Assembly (NCBI GenBank): GCA_002633005.1
Contig: NMRA01001070.1
Location: forward strand, 1 to 44,686
Source of the DNA: Phoronis australis
Lineage: Eukaryota > Phoronida > Phoronidae
Length of the DNA stretch: 44,686 nt
Direction: 5' to 3'
In this document: one piece after another, positions 23,456 to 34,244 of the stretch
How the letters are laid out: every line of letters begins with the position of its first letter
How positions within the stretch are numbered: the first letter of the stretch is position 1
Notes under the pieces: model-generated
What the model was told of the DNA's origin: nothing
The model's database searches: none
What the model saw: only the letters and a program-made list of their open reading frames with translations
Program-made: the position numbers and the translations under genes

Positions 23456-23551
23456 GCGGAATTCCCACTTCATGATGCAGTGGAATTTGGCGGCGTAGAT
23501 GATCTGAAGGCGGAGCTTCGAAGAAATACCAACGTGAACGCACTGGATAAG
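23456..23551 (+). CDS. ankyrin-repeat gene, exon A
   Basis: 32 codons between a good acceptor (tgttccacag|gcg) and donor (gataag|gtacgg), phase 0 at both ends. It reads AEFPLHDAVEFGGVDDLKAE then NTNVNALDK: the 'PLHDAV..G....L...L.....VNALD' pattern of an ankyrin helix-turn-helix followed by the beta-hairpin start. It joins in frame to exon B at 39203 to give ...[17 protein letters not shown].... Ankyrin repeats are protein-interaction modules; nothing here shows the rest of the protein. Earlier and later exons were not identified. Confidence 0.75.
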
Positions 23552-24904
23552 GTACGGCAGTCATTCAGTGACTGACTGGTTACAAAACTACTGAAGCAAT
23601 GATCTTTTTATTGAAACCTGCGTTAAACAAATTTCGTAATATATCTATGGAACTCTTTAGTTTGACAGAAATAATTTTGTCTATGTTAGGAGTAACGAGA
23701 TCATTAGTTCAAACTTTTTACCATGTAATTAATACACAATATTTAATCATAATATCACTTTCACGATCAGCTAACCTTAGCCATTGAACTTCAAATTATA
23801 TTGTAAAATAAGTTTCTTAACTGTTCATGTACACCATAACTTTGACCTCTTTCACAATTATTTAATTTACCCTTTTTCACAACTCCCAAAACATCGATAC
23901 CACGATGTTAGTACGAAGGTTCCTTGTGTGGTCTTGTGTTTTATAAACGCAACGCAGAATAGTTTCCCATAGTCTTTCTAGAATAAATTAAAAACTGGAC
24001 CCAAGACCGCATGTGACTGACAATCAAGACCATCACAACATCACAATTACACTATTATTTCTACAGCTTAGACCATGTGCTTTTTTGAATTGGTGTGTAC
24101 TTTATTTTCTTTGTTCCGGTAGGCACAACTTGTTCTGTACCCAGTACAAGCCAGAGATGGTTGTGGTGCAGATAATGAGGATTTGGAAAATTGTTTTGTT
24201 GTTCTACACTGACTAAAATAACAAGTAATGGCTAACATCACGACTGTGACTTTCGAAACAAATGTAGCCAACCACTCAGTAATATTATTTTTTATCCGTG
24301 AGTAGAGGGGGTTGTCGCTCGTGCCCTGTTAAGCGGGTCGTGGGGTGAGGGGTTCGAGTGGGTTTTGGAACAATCAAACCTGGTTTGGACGACAATTCTA
24401 AAAAATAGTCGCACAAGACTCTTCTAAATTAAGTGATTAAAAATAGAAAATGGCTACGATAATACCCATCTCTTTTACACAGTGATGTGTAGAGATAATG
24501 GCCAGATTCATACAAACCTTATGATGTTCACAAACGGCACCCAGCCTGGCAACATGGTAGCATGCTGACTTGGTAGATTTAATGCACCTGCTGTGAAACA
24601 TGCATATACCTTCTTTAACATTCTCATTCTGTAATTTGCAATCGTTCATTGCTTTGTTGTTTAACCTCAGTAGTACCCTAGAATATGAAATCAGGATTAA
24701 CGTATAAGCCTACAATGGGTTTCATGTTGTTATTTGGAGCTAAAGATGTTTTAGTTATATTTTATTGGTTGTTGGAGGCGATAATTTCTGGCTGACCATG
24801 AAATCAGTGAAATGACGTTTTCATCTGAAGGTAGCATGGTAGTGCAATTTGCATAATTTGTTTAAAGTGACATTATCAGCCTGAAAACTTAGTTAGTGTG
24901 ATTA

Positions 24905-25045
24905 TACCCGTCAATGATTCCCGGGTTCGACTCCGTCCTCGGTTTCCCGCCAAATCGTTATCTCACTAGTGAGATAGCTTTATGTTACACGGTTGTATCT
25001 GCCATTTGAAGCTAATATTGTGGAGTCGAACCCGGGACCTTGGAA
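24905..25045. mobile_element. tRNA-type SINE pieces, head to head
   Basis: A plus-oriented copy has a B-box (gggttcgactcc, 24923-24934), then 'gtcctcggtttcccgcc' and the palindrome ttatctcactagtgagata near 24959-24976, continuing 'cggttgtatctgccattt'. A second, inverted B-box (ggagtcgaaccc) follows at about 25022-25033. The A-box half is missing, so these are truncated copies of the family seen complete at 31960-32110. Confidence 0.6.
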
Positions 25046-25109
25046 TTGACCTATCGCAAGCTCCGCCCCTATGCGAAAAGTCACGTGATACCCGACATTC
25101 GAACGAGAT

Positions 25110-25388
25110 GTCAAAGGCAAATACACTGTCGCTAAACGACGTTCCTGGTGGAATCGATGAGCGTTTTTGCACTATTTGAAAACGCGTCGGCAGAGACAAG
25201 AGGCGATGCTTTTCAACAGTGAATCGTACGTTCATGATATGGGAATTTGTAAATGTGACGATGAAAAAATAAGTGCTCGAGGAGCCAGCGAAAATCCGAA
25301 GAACCCCTCGGCCTCGGGTCACTTTCACCTGACAAATGACAAGGCCACTGATACGATATGTTCTTGTAAAGCTGGGTATGTACCTTAA
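25110..25388 (+). pseudogene. decayed ORF resembling a SWIM-type zinc-finger protein
   Basis: Two frames on the plus strand. The first (about 25110-25177) reads MSKANTLSLNDVPGG, like the N-terminus of a family of uncharacterised invertebrate proteins that start SK.N..SL.DVPG and carry a SWIM finger. After a frame change near 25170 the second reads ...SESYVHDMGICKCDDEKISA ... TICSCKAGYVP, with C-x-C-x-A-G like the first half of a SWIM motif (C-x-C-xn-C-x-H). The C-x-H half is absent. The resemblance is from memory and short, so the family assignment is tentative. Confidence 0.3.
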
Positions 25389-25708
25389 AGTCGAATTATC
25401 TGTACGATTCCATAGATTTCATGATCTTTCGAATAAAATCAAGATTCACCGATATTTTAATTCTGTCGTCTGCTAAATTTCGCCAAATGAAAAGTAGGTC
25501 ACAAGTGGTGGGACTCCTGGAGTAAAGTAGGTCATAGATTACAGACAACACATGCACTTTAGTCTCTGAATAGATCGACTCGATAGCTTTTCTAATCTTG
25601 TAACGAAATATTTTGATAAAAAAATTGAGGTTCATAACTCATTTACACACTCATCTCGTCCTCCGGTAGGTCTAGGGCTGTGTCTAAGTAAAATTAATGT
25701 CTGGAATT

Positions 25709-26027
25709 CAGTGGCGGATCTAGGATACCACAGGGGGGGCCCAACATATGTTGCCTCGTGGAATTGGGCAAAGTGCAATTGTATGTGCACAGGCGGCCCG
25801 AAAGTTGCAGGGGCCAGGGATATAGACCGTTGGACCTTCTGTTCATAAAATCTATCGGTGGACTAAAAGAAACAGGAACACGATTCCGCCGCTATCTGGG
25901 GTCTGAGCCCCCCCATCTTCTGCTACCGGTCCTAGTTACTGAACTCAATATTTCTTTCGCGCTCTTGCTGTTTCATTTTGCTTGCTAGGGGCTGGGGCCC
26001 CTGCCCTCCCCCCTAAATCTGCCTATG
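25709..26027. mobile_element. hAT-like MITE with CAGTGGCGGATCTAG terminus
   Basis: About 319 bp. The left end cagtggcggatctagg and the complement of the right end (catagg cagatttagggg) are imperfect inverted repeats, followed inward by G-rich and C-rich tracts, as in many non-autonomous hAT elements. 'ggaatt' occurs at both flanks, a possible remnant of the target duplication. No transposase. Confidence 0.55.
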
Positions 26028-27050
26028 GAATTGTCCGTTTGCACCATTAAGACATTTAAATGAACTTGGCATTTTTTGTAGTTTCATTCCATAAAGGTAG
26101 CTTTCATTTAATTTTGAAGGTAGCATGGATCAGTAAGTCGTGGTATGGTTACAAAAGTTTACAAGTCTGGTGTGGTAGCAAAAATAGGGTATTTACAAAA
26201 ATAACTCAAATTCTTTTTTAAAGCTTCATAAATCTAAATATCATGTTTAAACGACTCCAAAATGAGCTCTCTCTAACTCTACAGACATAGTGTATACTAG
26301 AGCTACACGTCAAAAAGTAATTCAACAGTTTATTTTTAGTGACAACAGGCCGACCAAGGCTTTGAGTTCCGGCAGTAATCCAGTGCCCTTCTCTGTGCCG
26401 ATCGAATCTCTGAATTTTGACCGGGAACGCCAGCTTACGGTTGATGAATGACAAAACTGTACCTCTGATACGAAACAAAATAATGTCCATTAGGTTGAAA
26501 TAAATAAAAGAAAAACATAAAATAAAAATGTCCTTGAAAACAACAATGTCCGGGGACTACCGCTAGAGTGCTCAGGTCCAGCAGGTGCCGAGACAAAGGC
26601 AGCCAGACGTAGCCAACTCGGGAGTCAAAATCCGTGATAGCCCTGCACCATAGCCACCAAGCTGAAAAGTGCGTATCTTGGAAGTAATATATTTGTGTTT
26701 ATTATAGCCTTCGAGTTATCACGCAACATTGATAACTTCAGCTGCTCGTGTTGCCGTACAGTTTGATCCATAGTTTACGCTTTTCAACATCATTTTTCGG
26801 TTTAGGACATGCCAAAAAATGACGGGATATTATTCTGGAGCAGCATAACGGCTGTCGGTGCTACACACGTCATATCAACACCGTTTCCTTATTCTTAGCG
26901 GACAATTTCTTGAGCTATAGACTAAAGTAAGTTTTACTCGACTACGTGTGGTTTGTCGGGTAAAATGGCGGCTTGGAAACGCAGACGAAGGTGTGCCAAG
27001 AATGCTGCGTTCTGATTGGTCAATTAAGCCGTCCGTCATAATCCTGACGA
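26028..27050. other. unassigned
   Basis: No gene recognised. It includes an 'aaaatggcggc' YY1-like word at about 26962 and G/C-richer sequence around 26560-26660. Confidence 0.5.
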
Positions 27051-27150
27051 TAGGTCAATTACTGGTCGCCGACTTTACCACTACACCACGCAGCGACTGA
27101 CGTCATCAGGAGTGAAAATAGAATACTTAAAGGAGCATGCCACCCAAAAA
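27051..27150 (-). mobile_element. truncated tRNA-type SINE head with adjacent CRE-like site
   Basis: Complement carries the tRNA-like A-box (tggtgtagtgg) within 'gtcgctgcgtggtgtagtgg', matching the copy at 32043-32098. It is followed on the plus strand by tgacgtca (27098-27105) and 'gagtgaaaatagaatactta', which are shared with that copy. The B-box half is missing. Confidence 0.6.
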
Positions 27151-28424
27151 ACAACCTAATTTGTATCAATTTAGATCGAGTAGTTCTACTCCATAACGAC
27201 AAGTGAGCTTGCGTTACCTGACACCTGACGGCAGACGGAGGTGTTGAAATTATCCAATTACGTCATCGGTTTCACACGCATTTTGTTCAGCAGTTCACAA
27301 CACGGGTTACTGGTGTCAGCTTATCGCTTGGAATCATCGTTTAGCACCAATAAATCATCAAACTTCGATGTAAAACCCTTAAAAATACACCGAGTTCTTA
27401 CAAAAACGTGTTGTTTCATTTCGCTCTTACGGATTTATTGGTATTTGGACACACCGTAGCCTACAAAAATCGGCAGGCCAATAACTGTCCGTAGCAGGAG
27501 TTTGCGGTGTGTTCGGAGATAATTTCGAAGTATTTTCCGTGAGATACAGACAGGAGAACCTAAATCTGCGTTGTTTAGACTTGTGATTTTCTGAGTTCTA
27601 AACACAAAACGCTTGTTATCCTGGCCAGTGGCTCGGAGCCCGATCAGGCCCGTCGCGGCGCCGGCCGGATTCAGGTTGACTCGTTATCCCGGCCAGTGGC
27701 TCGGAAACTGATCAGACATCACGAACAAACCAGCCAAAGCTCAGTGGAAACTAAACTTCTAGTCAAGAAAATACTATACTAGTGAGCCAAAGTAATGTGC
27801 ACGTGATTATGTTGGTCAATTAGCCACGAAACTGCAAATCTACTTACTCCGTCGGGGGCCGCGAATTCAGTTCCGCTTTGGACACAGCACCGTCAGGGCA
27901 GAGGTTGTACATTGACAATCATTATTTGAGTAATGTAAATGTAAATAAAGATTCCCCTAACACCTGGTCGTGGGGTGGAAATCGAGTTGTTTCACAACAG
28001 TTTCTGCCAGCAAACACTAAATTAGCATGAGCTCTCGCGGTGTCCCGTCAATTAGTTTTATTGCACCTAAAGCCGGTAACGCAGTGATTTATTCATTGCT
28101 GGCTTCTCAAATCATTTCGTGCACTTACGAACACTCCACAGGCATTATAAATTGCATCTAATGAGACAGACTTTGTTTCAGTTTTATATAAGTATTGGTT
28201 AGGGTGAGAAAAATTCATTTTGAAACAGAACGCTCAGTAATAAACGCCAACGGAGTGGCAACTCGCAATCCCGACTTAGGACAAGCTAGAGCGCCGGGCT
28301 CATCAATCCCGACTTCGCAGGTGGATCGTTAAGTTTTACAGGCTATCAATTCGAACAGGATTACAGTGATGAAGAAATAGTAGAGAGGCGCCGTGAACAA
28401 GCTCAGAAAACGGAACGTATGGAG
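27151..28424. other. unassigned; contains a two-copy 68-bp-period repeat
   Basis: 'gttatcc(t/c)ggccagtggctcgga' followed by gatcag occurs at about 27617-27650 and 27684-27717. No gene recognised. Confidence 0.5.
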
Positions 28425-28661
28425 TTATTTGGTAAGCCGGCATTCGTGAGGCACTGTCGACGTCGTCTGCAGGCCACAGACACGGAGATGTTTTACGGCA
28501 TCACACTTGCTATTTACAGCGTACATTTCATTTTTCACTACCATGAGCCACTTCCTTAGCATTTCGGACTCTCGAGGAAGTAAAAAAACACGATATACTC
28601 GCTTTCCTCGCGGCTGCTTAGTTCGGACCAGCGGGAACGATATACCGCAACATAGCGGCAT
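28425..28661 (-). pseudogene. THAP-like zinc-finger N-terminal half, probably decayed
   Basis: 78 codons from an ATG at 28661. MPLCCGISF, then KRVYRVFLLPRESEMLRKWL and HLRVCGLQ: the order MP..C ... F.LP.E.E.R.KWL ... VC matches a THAP domain (C2CH DNA-binding finger of animals and P-element-type transposases). In an intact THAP the final part reads C-x2-H-F; here the histidine position is Gln (CGLQ) and the second cysteine of the first pair is not at the usual spacing. No further THAP sequence follows before the stop at 28425. The P-W-C framework is seen; the call is by pattern only. A THAP-derived transposon or host gene remnant is likely if correct. Confidence 0.35.
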
Positions 28662-29340
28662 TCACTCTGCTTATGAACCGTTGACGTCGCTAGCGTCGTT
28701 TCTCACCTTCCTCAAAGGTTAACGCGACACCTCTTGGCAAGGTAAGGTCGACCGTATGCGAGGCGATGTGGAAATAGACCGATTAAGACGGCAAAAAAGA
28801 CTAATTAAATCGGGTGGCATTCGCCTTTAAATGAGCACGCGCAATGATCCTAAGTTCAACAAACCGCATTGTACTGTACTTATATAGCGGTACGCTACGA
28901 AGAATAAGACACATAATTTCCATAAAAATGATATCTTAATTCAGTGAAATTTTTCTTTCATGTCCTCTTACTTGTAAATCACCGATCTCCAGTTTGAATG
29001 CCGTCAGGATCTTTGACTTGAGAATTATATTCAGTTACCAGTAGTAACCTAATTTAGCAGACGATAATTTCCCGGTCGAAGCTTAGCATGAAAAAAAAGT
29101 GTTTTAAGCTATAATAGCTGGTAAACCGTAATTTTTTAATTCAATTTATTTCTATTATATTTAAGTTTTCATTTGGTTTTGAGTAAAAGCATTATTTGAC
29201 AAAAATAGCCCGGCTTTTCTTAAAAGGTCACGACCCCCGACCCCGGGCCTCTGACATAGAATGTACTTACAAAGCCGTGGAGAGTCGGAAAAGGTTAATC
29301 GATTCATTGCAATGTTTCTCGTTTAGTATGTGGTATAAAT

Positions 29341-29451
29341 AGATTATGGAGAATTATCACCCTCAGGGCTAACGCCCCTCGGGCGATAATTCTCCAAAAT
29401 CCACTCGGGCTCTAGATAACTTGGGATAACGACTTCGCCATGTAATAATCT
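29341..29451. mobile_element. internally deleted copy of the palindromic MITE
   Basis: Same ends and right arm as the element at 32641-32800 but about 50 bp of the left arm are missing between 'agatta' and 'tggagaatt'. Confidence 0.8.
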
Positions 29452-29548
29452 ATATATATATCCCCTTCTCAGAGGACAAACATACAGCAGAGTGAAATAC
29501 ATCCACAAAACGTACCGAGAGTGGAATAGATGAAATTATTGCGAGACA

Positions 29549-29779
29549 ATGTTCTGCTCAACAAGCGACACCAAATTAAAGACGAACGGGAAATTTCTTC
29601 GGTTTTTAGGCACTTGCATTTACACATTCATTTATAAAATCCGCTGGGCATTTGGGCATCTTTCATTCAACAAAGAACGCTGTATGTACATCTTTGTTTG
29701 TTGCAGGGAACATTTCACCTTAAAATGTTTTGGCTTAGACCTAGACGTCAGGCTTTGTACTCTCATCTCCCGCTTTTGA
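29549..29779 (+). CDS. ORF in block copy 1 with THAP-like C-x2-H-F segment
   Basis: 77 codons including stop, in a different frame from the nearest promoter-proximal ATG (29530). It encodes ...FLGTCI, GHLSFNKERCMYIFVCCREH, FTLKCFGLDLDVRL..., conserved with copies 2 and 3. C-x2-H-F-T-x2-C-F followed by a 'DLDVRL' stretch resembles the second half of a THAP finger (CS.HF...CF..DL). A good acceptor sequence (tttgtttgttgcag) lies directly before the GGAACATTT that encodes this motif, so it may be an exon rather than a continuous ORF. No N-terminal half precedes it. Uncertain. Confidence 0.25.
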   Translation: MFCSTSDTKLKTNGKFLRFLGTCIYTFIYKIRWAFGHLSFNKERCMYIFVCCREHFTLKCFGLDLDVRLCTLISRF

Positions 29780-31133
29780 TCCAATTGTTCCGTTAATTCG
29801 TTCTTGAACGTTGACCGTGACAGCTATGCAACAGGTGTCCAAAATAACATTGACTCTTTTCATAAATATTGTTGTTTTCCAAAGTTTGCTTTTTAGTACA
29901 TTGTAATCACAAAAATTATGGTTTGTTCCAGTGTGTCTTGTTTACAATAGCCTACACTACATGTACATGTATCAGGATCAAAAACTTTTATTTTCTGAAG
30001 GAAATGGTTGATGTCTAAACTTTTCTGGAAAGACCTGCACTGTAACTAGCTTGATCATTTATCCACATTACATGTACATTTCAAAATTAAGTGATGGATT
30101 CTGCACCCTTTCTGTTGATTAGAAAACCTTTACTTCCAAATTTGAGATAGAAGCTTGGAGTAGCTTATCTTATTTTTGGCAAAACATAACTCCTTAAAGA
30201 TTGTAATTCTGTCAAACCGCACCAAAAGTCTAATAAATTATAATATATTAACATCAATAATGTTGGATGAATGCGTGAATAAATTATCCATAATAAATGT
30301 GACAGATTCATACTTTTAATCCTTTGTCTTTATAGGGTAGAAATTTTTGAATCAGGCGAAATGGTTTTACTGTTCATTTTCATAAAACATGTCTGCTTCA
30401 TTTCCTTTTTTATGTTAATAGTACACGCTGATTTTTTCATATTTTGGTAACACTCTTGGTTTTTAGAAACTATAAAAAATAAACTGATCAGGTATGCAAA
30501 ATGAAAATTGATGAATTATTTATTTTCATTGTTGGCTTCTATTATAGTCATCAAGAAATGACAATGGGCTTTCTTGCGATATGGCAATTCGGTTGAAAAA
30601 CGACAGAGTTGCAAAAAAATTAAGGGCAGTAAATCCCATTACACACAACGGAGCAAAGGAATGCAAACAACTCTCATGCAAGCGTAGCGCAACCTCAGCG
30701 GCTGCAAGATCGGGATTGGCACTCCAGGGAAAGATTTCCCTGTATTGCGTTAGCACCAGTACGAGACATTTGATTTTAACATTTAACTGCGTTTCCAACA
30801 ATCAGAATTTTTTGTTGGTAAACAACCATTCGTTTGAAGTTAAAATACCTTATTTAGTTAAACTTGCTGCTGCTTTTTACCGATCTAAATCTCACTGGAT
30901 GCATGACAGCATTTTGTCCCACAAGGCTGAGGCATTTTGGAACGGACAACTACTGTATGAATGATTTTACCCTACTTGGATTACAATAGACACACCAGTG
31001 TCTGGAGTTTAATTTCCAAATTCTTTTGTTGAATTTTATTTCATTCTTTCAATGGCAAAATTCAGTTGATTACAACACATTGCAACTACTGTCTCTTTGT
31101 TGAGAGGCCTCAACCTCTATTGGTTAACCTCAG

Positions 31134-31300
31134 AAAGCAGTAAAGTTTGAAAGCATCGTGATTGATTTTTGCATACATGTATGTCTAGCAGACTACAGCG
31201 ACAATTGGCAACATTAGCTCCAATAAAATCATAAAGCGCAACAGACATAATTTGTTGGATGATGGCTATGGTCAATTTAGCTTTACAGCCTGAGAACCAA
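31134..31300 (+). pseudogene. decayed exon, possible death-fold domain (copy 1)
   Basis: Bounded by cctcag|aaagcagt and gagaaccaa|gtatgt. The reading resembles VID...CLADYSDNWQ followed after stops by LLDDGYGQFSFTA. A death domain has '..LA..L.DNW..LA..' and, near its end, '..LL..G....F.AL'. Stops and a frameshift mean it is not coding now. A further 3' partial copy is at 31823-31870. Confidence 0.25.
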
Positions 31301-31446
31301 GTATGTATTCACAGATTTGGAAACAATAATGCTTGTTTATTATGAATAACTACCACATATATTGCATGTTTTTGCTAAGAATTTTCCTCATCTTTTGATG
31401 TTATTAATGTTTGTCGCTTGCATCCTTGCTCAACTTCAGAGGGCAA

Positions 31447-31820
31447 ATTTTTTTAATGTTTATTACAAAATCTTCAGAATACAATGAATATACATAACCC
31501 AGAAAGTGCCAAGAGGCATCAGATCTGGGTAGAAAAATACAAAGAAGTCTATATACAATGATTATATACGAATACATAAATAAAAAAATTGATGTTAAGA
31601 ATACAATGATATATGACAACGAATGAAAATAATTCATTTTCATACAGATGTATAAAATTCTATCCTCTCACACAAAGAAATTTAATGTTATAAAGAAATT
31701 CTGATACTATTTCACATAAAACCTTATTTTCGTTTGAGTTAAGTTCTTGGCATCCATATAGAAAGAAATTAATTTTGTAAATGGTTGTACAATTGCGGAA
31801 TTTCAGAATATTTTACAGAC
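31447..31820 (-). mobile_element. probable retroposed 3' end with polyA signal
   Basis: Insertion relative to the other block copies, splitting a duplicated 'ttggatgatggctatg' unit. Read on the minus strand it ends 'attttgtaataaacattaaaaaaa', i.e. an AATAAA signal followed by a short A tail, as expected for the 3' end of a retroposed transcript. The source is unknown. Confidence 0.4.
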
Positions 31821-31959
31821 ATTGTTGGATGATGGCTATGATCAATCTAGCTTTAAGGCCTGAGAACCAAGTATGTATTCTCACATCTAGAAGCAATGTT
31901 TGTTTAATATGAATAACTACCACATATATTGCATGTTTTTTCCACGATATTAGCGTCAA

Positions 31960-32110
31960 ATGGCAGATACAACCGTGTAATAACCCATAAAGTTATCTCA
32001 TTAGTGAGATAACGATTTGGCGGGAAACCGAGGACGGGGTCGAACCCGGGACCCTAATATTGCTGGTCGCCTACTTTACCACTACACCACGCAGCGACTG
32101 ACGTCATCAA
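31960..32110 (-). mobile_element. tRNA-derived SINE with A-box, B-box and palindromic body
   Basis: On the minus strand: 'gtcgctgcg', A-box tggtgtagtgg (complement 32079-32089), B-box gggttcgacccc (complement 32036-32047), then 'gtcctcggtttcccgcc', then the palindrome ttatctcactaatgagataa (complement about 31992-32011) and 'cggttgtatctgccatttg'. A- and B-box spacing fits a tRNA-type Pol III promoter, but the acceptor stem does not pair, so this is a SINE and not a tRNA gene. A full CRE-like tgacgtca (32099-32106) abuts the 5' end. Confidence 0.7.
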
Positions 32111-32129
32111 GAGTGAAAATAGAATACTT

Positions 32130-34200
32130 AAATGAGCACGCGCAATAATCGCACGTTCAACAAACCGCATTGCACTGTGCTTACACGTTACGGAAAAAAG
32201 ACACATAATTTCCATAAAAATGATATCTTAATTCTGTGAAATGTTTCTCTAATGTCTTCTTACTTGTAAATCACCGATCTCTAGTTTGAATGCGGGTATC
32301 GTGTCGTCAGGATCTTTGACTTGAGAATTATATTCAGTTACCAGTGGTAACCTACTTTAGCAGACGATAATTTCCCGGTCGAAGCTTAGCGTGAAGAAAA
32401 CGTGTTTTAAGCTATGATAGTTGGTAAACCTTACTTTATAAATTCAATTTATTTCTATAATATTTAAGTTTTCAATTGGTTGAGTAAAAGCAATATTTGA
32501 CAAAAATAACCGGGCTTTTCTTAAAAGGTCACGACCTCCGACCCCGGCCTCTGACATAGAAAGTAGTTACAAAGCCGTGGAGAGTCAGAAAAGGTAAATC
32601 GATTCATTGCAATGTTTCTCGTTTAGTATGTGGTATAAATAGATTATTACATGTTCTCAGCCGTTATCCCCCTTATCTAGAGCCCTCGTGGATTTTGGAG
32701 AATTATCACCCTCGGGGCTAACGCCCCTCGGGCGATAATTCTCCAAAATCCACTCGGGCTCTAGATAACGGGGGATAACGACTTCGCCATGTAATAATCT
32801 ATATATATGTATTGTATATATGTATATAACCCATTCACAGAGGACCAACATACAGCAGTGTGAAATACATACGCAAAACGTACCGTGAGTGGAATAGATG
32901 AAATGGTTGCGAGACAATATTCTGCTTATCAAGCGACACCAAACTAAAAGACAAACGGGAAATTTCTTCGGTTTTTAGGCACTTGCATTTATAGAATCCG
33001 CTGTCGGGCATTTGGGCACATTTCATTCAACAAAAATCGCTGTCTGCACATCTTTGTTTGTTGCAGGGAACATTTCACCTTAAAATGTTTTGGCTTAGAC
33101 CTAGATGTCAGGCTTTGTACCCTCATGTCCCGCTTTCGATCCAATTGTTCCGTTTTTTCGTTCTTCAACGTTGACCGTGACAGCTATGCAACAGGTGTCC
33201 AAAATAACATTGTCTCTTTTCATAAATATTGTTGTTTTCCAAAGTCCATTTTTAGTACATTGCAATCATAAAAATGTAGTTTTGTTCCACTGTGTCTTGT
33301 GTACGATAGCCTACAATAAATTCATCAGGATCAAAAACTTATATTTTCTGCAGGATATAGTTGATGTCTAGATTTTTCTGGAAAGACCTGCACTGTAACT
33401 AGCGTCGTGACTTATCCACATTACATGTCCATTTCAAAACTAAGTGATGGATGCTGCACACTTTCTATTGATTTGAATACTTTTACTTCCAAATTTGAGA
33501 TAGAAGCTTGGAGTAGCTTATCTTATTTTTGGTAACACATAACTCCTTCAAGATTGTAATTGTGTCAAACCCCACCAAAAGTCTAATAAATTATAATATA
33601 TTAACATCAAATAATTTTGGATCAATGCGTGAATGAATCATCCATAATAAGTGTGAGGGATTCATATTTTTAATCCTTGGTCTTTATAGGGTAGAAATTT
33701 TTGAATCAGAAGCAATGGTTTTACTGTTCATTTTCATAAGCAACCATTGGTATGAAGTTAAAATAACTTATTTAGTTAAACTTGCTGCTGCTACTTTTAC
33801 CGATCTAAGTCCCACTGGATGCATGACATTATGGCCTACAAGGCATTTTGGAACGGACAACTATGAATGATTCTTACTCTACTTGGAATACAATAGACAC
33901 ACCATTGTCAGGAGTTTAATTTCTTTTGTTGAATTTTATTTCATTGTTTCAATGGCAAAATTCAGTCGATTACAACACATTGCAACTACTGTCTCTTTGT
34001 TAAGAGGCCTCAACCTCTATTGGTTAAACTTCTTGGGAACACAATAGGGCAACCTGAGTTACATGTAAGTGCATCACCATTTACCAGTGTGATCTTAATA
34101 TTTCCTCAGAAAGCAGTAAATTTCGAGAACAACGTGATTGATTTTTGCATATGTCTAGCAGACTACAGCGACAATTGGCAATTGACTTTATCTAAACATA
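32130..34200 (+). repeat. amplified block, copy 2
   Basis: Co-linear with copy 1 including the 5' flank. TATA (tatataa) at 32823-32829 and ATG at 32898; that ATG frame stops after 26 codons. The C-x2-H-F frame is open from about 32985 to 33270, longer than in the other copies, and runs on past the point where they stop. An internal segment of about 500 bp present in copies 1 and 3 is missing at about 33745. The 3' death-fold-like segment begins at 34110 but diverges after 'gacaattggcaa'. Confidence 0.85.
32641..32800. mobile_element. 160-bp palindromic MITE
   Basis: Inverted ends agattattacatg...catgtaataatct with arms of about 75 bp that stay complementary apart from scattered mismatches, including 'gttatccccc', 'ttatctagagccc' and 'tggattttggagaattatc'. 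The centre is gggg-ctaa-cgcccc. It lies between A/T runs (taaat/atata). No coding capacity. It predates the block 1/block 2 duplication because both carry it. Confidence 0.85.
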
Positions 34201-34244
34201 CAACAAGCGCTGACCTCCAGGACCAACGGGTCTGGCTGTGAGCT

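Larger units (their letters stand above)
28800..31400 (+). repeat. amplified block, copy 1 (with extended 5' flank)
   Basis: The core (29451-31395) matches copies at 32803-34200, 37130-39100 and 40450-41660. The 5' flank (28800-29450) matches 32130-32800 only. Landmarks in order: TATA-like tract, 'cagaggac(a/c)a(a/g)catacagcag', ATG at 29530, CREHF-bearing ORF, 'atcaggatcaaaaactttta', 'taataaattataatat', 'ccattacacacaacggagcaaagga', 'gcaactactgtctctttgtt', and a death-fold-like segment ending 'gagaaccaa|gtatgt'. Relative to copy 3 it has lost about 80 bp before that segment. Confidence 0.85.

Noticed and set aside
24068-24271. 67-codon minus-strand frame with a signal-like N-terminus and three cysteines
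   Set aside because: Inside the ankyrin intron, no promoter or splice context, no recognised family; likely chance.
24437-24649. Cysteine- and histidine-bearing 70-codon minus-strand frame
   Set aside because: Cysteine spacing fits no known finger or peptide family.
24923-24934. Possible tRNA gene (B-box)
   Set aside because: No A-box or paired acceptor stem upstream; it is a truncated SINE.
30526-30964. Overlapping 91- and 127-codon frames on opposite strands in block copy 1
   Set aside because: Neither frame is preserved in copies 3 or 4.
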